Assembly: GCF_001909055.1 (NCBI RefSeq)
Contig: NZ_LVWI01000070.1
Location: 1-64,000, forward strand
DNA length: 64,000 nucleotides
Direction: 5' to 3'
Source of the DNA: Paenibacillus helianthi
GTDB taxonomy: Bacteria > Bacillota > Bacilli > Paenibacillales > Paenibacillaceae
A model generated the notes under the pieces. It did not search any database and was not told the origin of the DNA. It saw only the letters and a program-made list of their open reading frames with translations. This document shows, one piece after another, positions 1 to 6,892 of the stretch. Each line of letters starts with the position of its first letter. Positions within the stretch are counted from its first letter, which is position 1. Both the position numbers and the translations under genes were made by a program.

Positions 1-2
1 GG

Positions 3-773
3 ATCGATTGGGGGTTCAATGCCTGGGGCGGCCTTCACGGGGGATTGTATTTTCCCTGGGATCTCGACATGCTGGTGAAACAAAAAGTGCTGGAGATCGA
101 GCGTATGGACCGCTATGATCTTCAGCATTTTATTTTGGAGGGCGGTGCAGTCCATGTGGATGGTGAAGGCACACTGCTGACCACCAGTCAGTGCCTGCTG
201 CACAAGAACCGCAATCCGCATCTGACGAAGCGGCAGATGGAGAAGCTTTTACGGGATCACCTGAATATTACAAAAATCATCTGGCTGCCCCAGGGCCTGC
301 ATAGCGACGAGACAGATGGTCATATTGATGAGGTGGCGGCTTTTGTGAAGCCTGGAGAAGTAGTGATGAGCTGGACGGATGACCCGGATGACCCGCAGTA
401 TGCGGTGCTGGGCAGGGCCTATGAAATGTTGAGCCGGGAGAGGGACGCCAGGGGCCGCAGACTGGAGATTCATCGGCTGCATCTCCCGGACCGGCTGATA
501 ATAACGGACGAAGAAGCGCGGCGGATTGACACGGCCCATCACAGCTACTACCGGGGAGCAGGCACTGTTTTTGCAGCAACCTATGTAAATTTCTATATCT
601 GCAACGGCGGTGTGATCATTCCCGCTTTTGGCGACCCGAGGGATGCAGAGGCACTGCGTACACTCCGTGGTTTATTCAAGGACCGCAGGGTGGTGCAGAT
701 CAATACGCGGGAAATCGCCCTCGGCGGCGGCAATATTCACTGCATCACCCAGCAGCAGCCAAGAGGGTGGTGA
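3..773 (+). CDS. aguA: Agmatine deiminase, 3' part (5' end outside window)
   Basis: Hydrolyses agmatine to N-carbamoylputrescine and ammonia, the first step of the agmatine route to putrescine. The frame is open from base 3, so the gene begins upstream; 256 C-terminal residues are visible. The visible part starts with the family hallmark DWGFNAWGG. It also holds HSDETDGHIDE, which supplies the catalytic His and Asp region, and ends with GGGNIHCIT, where the Cys about ten residues from the C-terminus is the nucleophile of the guanidine-modifying (peptidylarginine deiminase-like) superfamily. The family is usually about 340-370 residues, so roughly 100 residues are missing. A terminator-like hairpin follows. 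Confident from motif order. Confidence 0.93.
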   Translation: MDWGFNAWGGLHGGLYFPWDLDMLVKQKVLEIERMDRYDLQHFILEGGAVHVDGEGTLLTTSQCLLHKNRNPHLTKRQMEKLLRDHLNITKIIWLPQGLHSDETDGHIDEVAAFVKPGEVVMSWTDDPDDPQYAVLGRAYEMLSRERDARGRRLEIHRLHLPDRLIITDEEARRIDTAHHSYYRGAGTVFAATYVNFYICNGGVIIPAFGDPRDAEALRTLRGLFKDRRVVQINTREIALGGGNIHCITQQQPRGW

Positions 774-804
774 AGCTCTGCTGCTTAGCTATAGTAGAAC
801 TCTG

Positions 805-831
805 AACGGCCCTGTTGGCCGTTTCTTTGTG
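805..831 (+). terminator. Rho-independent terminator after aguA
   Basis: A 7-bp stem (AACGGCC with GGCCGTT) closes a 5-base loop and is followed by TCTTTGT. It lies just before the next promoter, so it separates aguA from the GntR operon. Confidence 0.7.
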
Positions 832-878
832 TTGACATCCCTATCTGACTGTATTAATAATAGTAGTACAGTTAATAC
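832..878 (+). promoter_or_regulatory. Sigma-A promoter with overlapping palindromic operator
   Basis: TTGACA at 832-837 and TAATAA at 855-860 are separated by 17 bp. Two nested inverted repeats overlap the -10 region and start site: ACTGTA at 848-853 with TACAGT at 867-872, and GTATTAA at 851-857 with TTAATAC at 872-878. YtrA-type GntR repressors commonly bind such sites in their own promoter. Autoregulation by the next gene is therefore inferred. Confidence 0.72.
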
Positions 879-922
879 ACTGAGATGCTTGCCAGAAGAC
901 AGCATACGAAAGGAGGACTGTC

Positions 923-1309
923 ATGTTCGAATTGGACGTCCGCAGCCGCAAGCCGATCTATGAGCAGTTGACCGATAAGGTCAAAGAGATGATCATGCAC
1001 GGAATTCTGCGGGCAGATGACCAGCTTCCGTCCGTAAGAACCTTATCCTCACAGCTTACAGTGAACCCCAACACGATTCAAAAGGCCTACCGGGAGCTGG
1101 AGCGTGAAGGCTATATCTATTCTTTGCAGGGCAAAGGGAGCTTTATAACACCTTCGCAGCAAGGGCAGAACGAGAGCAAAAGAGCGGAGCTTCGGGAGGA
1201 ATTGCTGCGCCTGATGGCGGAAGCAGTCTATCTGGGATTCACCGAAAGTGAGATAGGAGCGCTGTACCGCCAGGTGCTGGAGCAAAGAGAGGGAGGGGAG
1301 AAACCATGA
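923..1309 (+). CDS. GntR family transcriptional regulator, YtrA type
   Basis: A 128-residue DNA-binding protein. The N-terminal winged helix (about residues 5-75) carries the GntR pattern IYEQLTDKVKEMIMHGIL, LPSVRTLSSQLTVNPNTIQKAYRELEREG and a wing ending in GKGSF. The C-terminal part is short, about 50 residues, as in the YtrA subfamily, with no room for a large FadR or UTRA effector domain. An AGGAGG Shine-Dalgarno lies 8 bases before the ATG. The stop codon overlaps the ATG of the ABC ATPase, so the two are translationally coupled. YtrA-type regulators repress adjacent ABC transporter operons, often cell-envelope responsive; the trigger here is unknown. Confidence 0.92.
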   Translation: MFELDVRSRKPIYEQLTDKVKEMIMHGILRADDQLPSVRTLSSQLTVNPNTIQKAYRELEREGYIYSLQGKGSFITPSQQGQNESKRAELREELLRLMAEAVYLGFTESEIGALYRQVLEQREGGEKP

Positions 1310-2208
1310 TCGAGATTCGCGGAGTCAGCAAGAGCTTTCAAGGTGAAAAGGCTGTGGACAGCCTGTCGCTGACTGTACATAAAGCAGCTATTTATGGACT
1401 GCTGGGCTCCAATGGTGCCGGAAAAACCACGCTGCTGAAGACACTTGCGGGCATCTACCGGCCTGACGAGGGAACGGTCCGCATTGGGAACAAACCGGTG
1501 TTTGAGAACCCGGAGGTGAAGCAAAGCCTAATCTTTATGCCGGACAGCCCTTACTTCTTCCCGCAGGCGTCGGTCAACAGCATGGCGGCCTACTACCGCT
1601 CGATTTATCCGGGGTGGAGTGACAAGCGTTTTGAGGAGCTGGGGACAGTGTTCCGGCTGGATACGGCACGCAAGCTAAGCCGCTTCTCGAAGGGGATGCA
1701 GCGCCAGGCGGCGTTCTGGCTCGCGCTAAGCTGTACACCTGATGTGCTCATCATGGATGAGCCGATTGACGGGCTGGACCCGGTGATGCGTCGGCAGATC
1801 AAAAATCTGCTGTTTCAGGAAGTCGCTGAGCGGGAGCTCACTGTGCTAATCTCTTCACATAATCTGCGGGAGATTGAGGATCTGTGCGATCATGTCGGCA
1901 TTATGCACGGCGGCCGGATGCTGGTTGAGAAGGATCTCGATGACCTGAAGGCGGACACGCACAAGATTCAGGTGGCTTTCCGGGATGAGCGTCATGCGGC
2001 GGCACTGGCGGCCAAGCTGCAAATTCTCCATCAAGAGCAGCGGGGCAGCGTGAATCTCTATATCGTAAAAGGCGACCGGGAGCGGATTTCGCAAGCTTTT
2101 CATGTCTATGAGCCGTATGTGTTCGATCTGCTTCCCTTGACGCTGGAGGAAATCTTTATTTATGAAATGGGGGATGCCGGGTATGACGCACAGCCGATAC
2201 TTCTTTAA
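1306..2208 (+). CDS. ABC transporter ATP-binding protein (YtrB-like)
   Basis: The 300-residue cytoplasmic ATPase subunit of an ABC-2-type transporter. Walker A is GSNGAGKTT at residues 34-42. The signature region reads LSRFSKGMQRQ instead of the usual LSGGQ, a variant common in this subfamily. Walker B is LIMDEPIDGLDP near residue 150, followed by an SSHNLREIEDLCDHVGIM switch region. It starts within the GntR stop codon (ATGA) and overlaps the permease start. The order regulator, ATPase, large permease matches ytr-like operons. The substrate cannot be read from the sequence. Confidence 0.93.
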   Translation: MIEIRGVSKSFQGEKAVDSLSLTVHKAAIYGLLGSNGAGKTTLLKTLAGIYRPDEGTVRIGNKPVFENPEVKQSLIFMPDSPYFFPQASVNSMAAYYRSIYPGWSDKRFEELGTVFRLDTARKLSRFSKGMQRQAAFWLALSCTPDVLIMDEPIDGLDPVMRRQIKNLLFQEVAERELTVLISSHNLREIEDLCDHVGIMHGGRMLVEKDLDDLKADTHKIQVAFRDERHAAALAAKLQILHQEQRGSVNLYIVKGDRERISQAFHVYEPYVFDLLPLTLEEIFIYEMGDAGYDAQPILL

Positions 2209-4240
2209 CAGCGGTGTAATCCGCCAGAATGTGCGCCAGCACGGCTGGATTGGAATCATCTATACCCTGGGCCTGTTATTTTCACTCCCGTTGCAGCTGT
2301 TCATGAGCGGTAATTCCGGTACACAGCCCCAGAAGGTGGATAATCTGTTCCGCGTAGCAGGAGATATTCAGGTGCTGTTCATCGTCGTTCTTCCTGTAGC
2401 TGCAGGCTTGTTCGTGTTCCGCTACCTGCAGTCCAAAATGGCCTCCGATCTGTGGCATAGCCTTCCGCTGCGGAGGGAGCATCTGCTTACTGCCCATATG
2501 GCGAGCGGACTCGGCCTTCTGCTGCTTCCGGTCTGGCTGACGGCAGCGGTTACCGCAATCGTGACTCCGCTGGGCGGCAATATGTACATCTATTCTGGTG
2601 CAGATATTTGGAATTGGTGCCTGATCGTCAGTGTTCTTACCCTGTTCCTTTTTGTGTTCAGCACCTTTGTTGGCATATGCACGGGGCAAACGGTGCTCCA
2701 GGGAATAATCATTTATATTCTGCTCATTCTTCCGGCAGCATTGTTTCAGCTGGTCAATTTACATTTGAGCACGTACCTGTATGGCTACCCGCAATGGTCC
2801 GGGTCCAGCGACAGTCTGTATATCTGGTCACCGCTGCTGCGTCTTATCACTTATACAAATGACATCTTTAGCGTAGCAGAGCTATGCATTTACGCGGCAC
2901 TGTCGGTTGTATTCATCGCCTTATCCTTTGTGCTGTATCGAAATCGCCATGGGGAGAAGACAGGGCAGGCCATTGCCTTCGCCTATTTCAATCCACTGTT
3001 CAAAGCGGGTGTCATGCTCTGTGCCATGCTTCTCTCGGGAACTTATTTTACCTCAGTGAAACCTCATCAGCTGGGCTGGATGATCTTCGGTTATATTACC
3101 GGGGCTATACTGGGCTATATTGCTTCTGAGATGATTATCCGTAAAACCTGGCAGATCCTAACGCGTAAAGTGCCAATGGAGTTTGCAGTGTATGGTATTC
3201 TGCTGGGTTTGCTGCTCTACATTCCGGTATCCGGATTAACCGGATATGAGAACCGGGTGCCTGCGGGGGAACACGTCACGGGGGTGTATGCAGGGAGCAA
3301 ATACCAGATGTACAATGACGATTCCTATCCGCGGATATACAGTTTCAGTGCAAGCGTAGATTCGTCCGGCGTGGATCAAGATCCTCCTTTGGCTAAGCCG
3401 GATTTCTACACTACCGATAAACAGTACATCGAAGCTGTCCGCAGCCTTCATCATGCGCTTGTAACGATGCGGCCAACGAATCAGGATTCAGTGAGACACG
3501 ATTCTCCTGGAGCCAGAATGTTCACTCTTGCCTATCAACTGGACAACGGGCGCAAGCTGGTGCGGCAGTACTGGATTCCGGGTGAGGGATTTGAGCCGGA
3601 GATGAAGTCGGTGATGGAAAGCAAGGGCTTCAAACAGAATGAATATACGCTTTATCAACTGGATGAGGACATAGAAAGCATCCGCCTTGGCTCCAATTAT
3701 ACAAATAAAGCTGTTAGCATCTCTGATCCACAGGAGGTTAAGGAATTTACCGGGCTATTGAAGCAGGAAATTTTGAACATGAGCTATGAAGATCAGACTG
3801 GCGACCAGAAGTCGATCGCTACTATGCAGATGAACAGTAAGCCGAAGCATATAGGGTATGGTTTTTATTATGACTTCGATTGGAAGCCTTCCTTTCATGA
3901 GCTGGAGAACTGGCTCGTTCAGAAGGGATATGCGGATAAGGTCCGTTCTACAGCACAAGATGTCATCTCCGCTGAACTGATCCAAGATGATTATGCCGGC
4001 AAGCTCCCTGAAGAGACTAGGTTTGACGCTGAACAACATGTGAAGCTGGCACGCAGTGAGAACCGTGCTGTTATCGTTAAGGGTGCGACAGAGATTAACG
4101 ATATTCTGAGCCGCCAGCGCAATTTTACAGGCAAGAATGGCGATTATATGGTAAAGCTGGTCTATAAAGGCGGATTCATAGATTATGCTTCGCTGCATGA
4201 AGAAGACTTAACGCCAGGCCTTAAAGCACTTATTCCCTAG
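2183..4240 (+). CDS. ABC transporter permease, ABC-2-like, with large C-terminal domain
   Basis: The membrane partner of the preceding ATPase, 685 residues from the ATG at 2183. That start has a GGGGGA site about 8 bases upstream and gives a natural N-terminus (MTHSRYFFNSG); an ATG at 2162 is in frame but lacks one. The N-terminal half holds roughly ten hydrophobic helices (about residues 20-360) with the LWHSLPLRREHLL loop typical of Bacillus and Paenibacillus ABC-2 permeases. The C-terminal ~300 residues are soluble, contain no TM segment and have several YTLYQLDEDIES-like strands. They probably form the extracytoplasmic domain seen in similar large permeases. Function beyond transport is unknown. 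Confidence 0.85.
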   Translation: MTHSRYFFNSGVIRQNVRQHGWIGIIYTLGLLFSLPLQLFMSGNSGTQPQKVDNLFRVAGDIQVLFIVVLPVAAGLFVFRYLQSKMASDLWHSLPLRREHLLTAHMASGLGLLLLPVWLTAAVTAIVTPLGGNMYIYSGADIWNWCLIVSVLTLFLFVFSTFVGICTGQTVLQGIIIYILLILPAALFQLVNLHLSTYLYGYPQWSGSSDSLYIWSPLLRLITYTNDIFSVAELCIYAALSVVFIALSFVLYRNRHGEKTGQAIAFAYFNPLFKAGVMLCAMLLSGTYFTSVKPHQLGWMIFGYITGAILGYIASEMIIRKTWQILTRKVPMEFAVYGILLGLLLYIPVSGLTGYENRVPAGEHVTGVYAGSKYQMYNDDSYPRIYSFSASVDSSGVDQDPPLAKPDFYTTDKQYIEAVRSLHHALVTMRPTNQDSVRHDSPGARMFTLAYQLDNGRKLVRQYWIPGEGFEPEMKSVMESKGFKQNEYTLYQLDEDIESIRLGSNYTNKAVSISDPQEVKEFTGLLKQEILNMSYEDQTGDQKSIATMQMNSKPKHIGYGFYYDFDWKPSFHELENWLVQKGYADKVRSTAQDVISAELIQDDYAGKLPEETRFDAEQHVKLARSENRAVIVKGATEINDILSRQRNFTGKNGDYMVKLVYKGGFIDYASLHEEDLTPGLKALIP

Positions 4241-4247
4241 AACTGGG

Positions 4248-4277
4248 TTGACAGAACCTGGAACCGTGGATTATGCT
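4248..4277 (+). promoter_or_regulatory. Sigma-A promoter of the leader and RNA-repair unit
   Basis: TTGACA at 4248-4253 and TATGCT at 4272-4277 with an 18-bp spacer, starting 8 bp after the permease stop. Transcription would begin near 4284 and run through the leader, the 46-residue ORF, the terminator and the RNA-repair genes. Confidence 0.65.
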
Positions 4278-4308
4278 TTTGGAAATATTATGATGCCCAC
4301 ATCGCTAA

Positions 4309-4351
4309 GCGTATGCTTACGAAGTAATGCTAACCAAACTTTTAGGAGGTC
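4309..4351 (+). promoter_or_regulatory. Leader element, copy A (TATGCTTNCGAAG...AAACTTTTAGGAGG family)
   Basis: The leader contains TATGCTTACGAAGTAATGC followed by AAACTTTTAGGAGGT, which includes the Shine-Dalgarno of the short ORF at 4359. Closely related leaders precede galU (39914-40055) and the sugar transferase gene (40944-40996). The TTAC-GAA-GTAA part can form a small hairpin. It is either a dispersed, translation-linked repeat or a cis-regulatory RNA; there is no known family I can name. Confidence 0.55.
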
Positions 4352-4358
4352 AGGACAG

Positions 4359-4499
4359 ATGAATGAACAAGGAAAACTATCGTACCCGAATCTTATCCAT
4401 TTGCTTCCCATTTATCTGTCCGCCTCGTTCGGCAGGCTGGCCCTAGCAGCGGTTGATTCATTTCCGGCAGCAGCAAGTGATCTTGTTCACGGGAAGTAA
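4359..4499 (+). CDS. Short ORF, 46 residues, candidate leader peptide
   Basis: The ATG at 4359 sits 8 bases after a full AGGAGGT site and the frame runs 46 codons to TAA. The product (MNEQGKLSYPNLIHLLPIYL, then an Ala-rich stretch ending DLVHGK) has a weakly hydrophobic centre and no family I recognise. It is preceded by its own promoter and leader element, and its stop is 30 bases before a strong terminator that stands in front of the RNA-repair operon. This geometry suits an attenuator peptide, but a degraded remnant of a longer gene is equally possible. The start is well supported; function is unknown. Confidence 0.5.
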   Translation: MNEQGKLSYPNLIHLLPIYLSASFGRLALAAVDSFPAAASDLVHGK

Positions 4500-4529
4500 T
4501 TTGCCTGAATATGCATGAGGCGAAAGCAT

Positions 4530-4561
4530 GGCCATGGACGATGGAGTCCATGGCCTTTTTT
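4530..4561 (+). terminator. Strong rho-independent terminator upstream of the RNA-repair operon
   Basis: A perfect 10-bp stem (GGCCATGGAC at 4530-4539 with GTCCATGGCC at 4546-4555) with a 6-base loop is followed directly by six T residues. Only 37 bases separate the T-run from the next start codon, and I find no good promoter in that gap. Expression of the operon probably needs read-through of this terminator. Confidence 0.88.
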
Positions 4562-4598
4562 GACTTTTTATCTTGAAAAAGATTGGGGGAGATACATC

Positions 4599-5402
4599 AT
4601 GTCTGAAATTCATGAATCCATTATCCGCGAGCTTCACGCCATCGAATCCGAGGAGGATGTCCGTATCCTGTACGCTTGTGAGTCCGGCAGCAGGGCCTGG
4701 GGCTTCCCCTCCAAAGACAGCGACTATGATGTGCGGTTCCTTTACCTGCGCCGCCCGGAAGCTTATCTCTCGATCTTCGGGCAGCGGGATGTCATTGAGC
4801 GTCCAATCAGTGACTTGCTGGATATTAACGGATGGGATCTGAAGAAAGGGCTGACCCTTTTCCGCAAATCCAACCCGCCGCTCCTGGAGTGGCTGCAATC
4901 CCCGATTCGTTATGAAGAGAACTATACCGTAGCAGACAGAATCCGTCGCTTGTCGCCGCTTGGATTTTCGCCCAAATCCTGCATTTACCATTATCTGAAT
5001 ATGGCCCGCGGGAATTACCGGACTTACCTTCAGGGCAGCGAGGTTAAGATCAAGAAGTATTTTTACGTTCTCCGGCCAATGCTGGCATGTGCATGGATTG
5101 AGAAGTATCAGGAGGTGCCCCCTCTGGAGTTCACAGTGCTGGTAAAAGACCTGATTCCGGAAGGAACGGAGCTGAGAGAAAAGGTCGATAGGCTGCTGGT
5201 CCGAAAAATGTCAGGCGATGAACTGAACCTGGAGCCTCGGCTTGAGTGTATTAACAAGTATCTGGAGCAGCAGATCAGCCATTTTGAAGAAGCGGCGGCC
5301 CGGTTTGGATCAGGAAACGGGGTAGAGGACCACGTGCTGGACGAACTGTTCCGTTCCGCACTGCTTGAGGTGTGGGGCGGAGAAAGCCGCTGGACCCCGT
5401 AG
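4599..5402 (+). CDS. RlaP/YcgL-like nucleotidyltransferase of an RNA-repair cluster
   Basis: A 267-residue protein of the DNA polymerase beta nucleotidyltransferase fold. ESGSRAWGF (G30-S31) and SKDSDYDVRFLYL (D42 and D44) form the canonical GS...DxD metal and nucleotide-binding core. It continues with a helical domain containing CIYHYLNMARGNYRTYL. The family (YcgL in Bacillus; RlaP, RNA ligase-associated protein) is often found beside RNA ligase or repair genes; its exact reaction is not established. The ATG at 4599 has a GGGGGAG site 7 bases upstream and gives a natural N-terminus, so the longer in-frame ORF from 4515 is rejected. Hen1 follows after 38 bp. Confidence 0.85.
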   Translation: MSEIHESIIRELHAIESEEDVRILYACESGSRAWGFPSKDSDYDVRFLYLRRPEAYLSIFGQRDVIERPISDLLDINGWDLKKGLTLFRKSNPPLLEWLQSPIRYEENYTVADRIRRLSPLGFSPKSCIYHYLNMARGNYRTYLQGSEVKIKKYFYVLRPMLACAWIEKYQEVPPLEFTVLVKDLIPEGTELREKVDRLLVRKMSGDELNLEPRLECINKYLEQQISHFEEAAARFGSGNGVEDHVLDELFRSALLEVWGGESRWTP

Positions 5403-5440
5403 AGAGAAAATCAAGTAACGTAGAAGGAGAGATGGGCGCT

Positions 5441-6892
5441 ATGCATTTAACAATCAGAGCAACGGGTGCGGGTGCGGGCATGCTGTCCCACCTGCTGGCC
5501 AAGAACCCCAGTAACCTGTATGAACGGATGGAAAAAGATTCGCGCGTGCGAATCGTCTTTACCGCCTCTTCCGAGGAGGAAGCCGAGGCAGTCATTTATG
5601 TCACGCCGGACCCGGTTGAGCTGGTAAAAGGCGATTCTTCGGCGCACAATGATATTACACAGTATATTAATGATCGTGAATTTGTGGTGAGCAGCCTGTT
5701 CTGTACTTACATCCGTTCCGCGCTGGGTACTGCACTGAACGGCAAGACGAAGGAAGCTTATGTGCCGTGGGTGGGACGGAAGCTGAATCTGGAGCTGGCC
5801 TTAGGCCCTGTAGCATCCAATTTACCGGACCGGACGCTTACGGAGCTGTTCACCGCTCTTGGCTATGAGGTGCTGCTGGAACGGGGCGATGCCGATTATG
5901 CCTTTGATCTGAAGAGCCGAAGCTCTGTCCGGTATATCCGGCTGAAAGGCATGCAGACGCTGCAAACAGCGCTCCGGCAGCTGTTCGTGCTGATCCCTGC
6001 GCTGGATGACTACAAGCATTACTATATCAGTGATGATGAGGTAGACAAAATCAGGCGCTACGGAGAGGGGTGGCTGGAGGATCACCCGCAGCGCGGGCTG
6101 ATTCTGAAGCGCACTCTGCGCTTTGCCGGCGCGATCAAGCAGTATGAAGGATGGATGACCAGGGATGACAAGCAGATAGAGAATCGTACGCCGAACATAG
6201 CCTTAGCCGCGGGGACAGCGGGCGCCGGATTCCCGGTTGCCCTGGGATCAGACCCCTCTATGGAAACCGCAGAAGCGCCCAAAGTCAGACTGAATGATCT
6301 GCGTTATGCTGCGATCGCAGAGATCGTCGAGGGCCTTGTATCCAGGCGCAGAATCGTTGATTTCGGTTCCGGTGAAGGGAAGCTCTCGGCGAGGCTGGGA
6401 AGTGTGCCTGGGGTGCATGAGATCAAGGCGGTGGAGCCCTCTGCCTCAGCGCAGCTGCGGGCGATGGACCGCTTCGCCAAGATGGAAGGTAAGTCCGGTG
6501 TTACTGTGCCTGAGCCGGTGACAGGATCACTTTTTTATTACGATGAATCGCTGCGGGGCAAGGATGTGATGATTCTCTGCGAGGTCATCGAGCATATCGA
6601 TGAATACCGGCTTGGCCGGGTGATGGATACGATTTTTCACGAATATGCCCCCGGTACATTGATTATTACTACACCGAACAAGGAATACAACGCAGTGTAT
6701 GAGATGGATCAGGAGGAGATGCGCCATGGGGATCACCGCTTTGAGTGGAGCCGGGAGGCTTTTGCCGCTTGGTGTTCCCGCTGGACCCCGATCTATAATT
6801 ATTCTGCAGAACTAAAGGGTATAGGCGAGTTCGATCCGAATTATGGTTACCCGACGCAGATGGCCATATTTACGAAGGGGGAAGCGTTGTAA
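5441..6892 (+). CDS. hen1: 3'-terminal RNA ribose 2'-O-methyltransferase Hen1
   Basis: Methylates the 2'-OH of the 3'-terminal ribose of a broken RNA before sealing, so that the repaired junction resists renewed ribotoxin cleavage. The protein has 483 residues. An N-terminal bacterial Hen1 domain (residues 1 to about 250, starting MHLTIRAT...SHLLAKNP) is followed by a SAM-dependent methyltransferase domain: DFGSGEGKLS near residue 307, CEVIEHI near 380 (the E..EH metal-site signature of Hen1 enzymes) and HGDHRFEW near 430, which supplies a further His. The ATG at 5441 is preferred because the AGAAGGAGAG site is about 9 bases upstream; an ATG at 5432 is too close to it. The TAA overlaps the ATG of pnkp, so the two are coupled. 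Confidence 0.95.
   Translation: MHLTIRATGAGAGMLSHLLAKNPSNLYERMEKDSRVRIVFTASSEEEAEAVIYVTPDPVELVKGDSSAHNDITQYINDREFVVSSLFCTYIRSALGTALNGKTKEAYVPWVGRKLNLELALGPVASNLPDRTLTELFTALGYEVLLERGDADYAFDLKSRSSVRYIRLKGMQTLQTALRQLFVLIPALDDYKHYYISDDEVDKIRRYGEGWLEDHPQRGLILKRTLRFAGAIKQYEGWMTRDDKQIENRTPNIALAAGTAGAGFPVALGSDPSMETAEAPKVRLNDLRYAAIAEIVEGLVSRRRIVDFGSGEGKLSARLGSVPGVHEIKAVEPSASAQLRAMDRFAKMEGKSGVTVPEPVTGSLFYYDESLRGKDVMILCEVIEHIDEYRLGRVMDTIFHEYAPGTLIITTPNKEYNAVYEMDQEEMRHGDHRFEWSREAFAAWCSRWTPIYNYSAELKGIGEFDPNYGYPTQMAIFTKGEAL

Noticed and set aside
4515..4598. Longer start for the RlaP-like gene
   Set aside because: The extension would be translated across the terminator hairpin and has no ribosome-binding site, while the ATG at 4599 has GGGGGAG.
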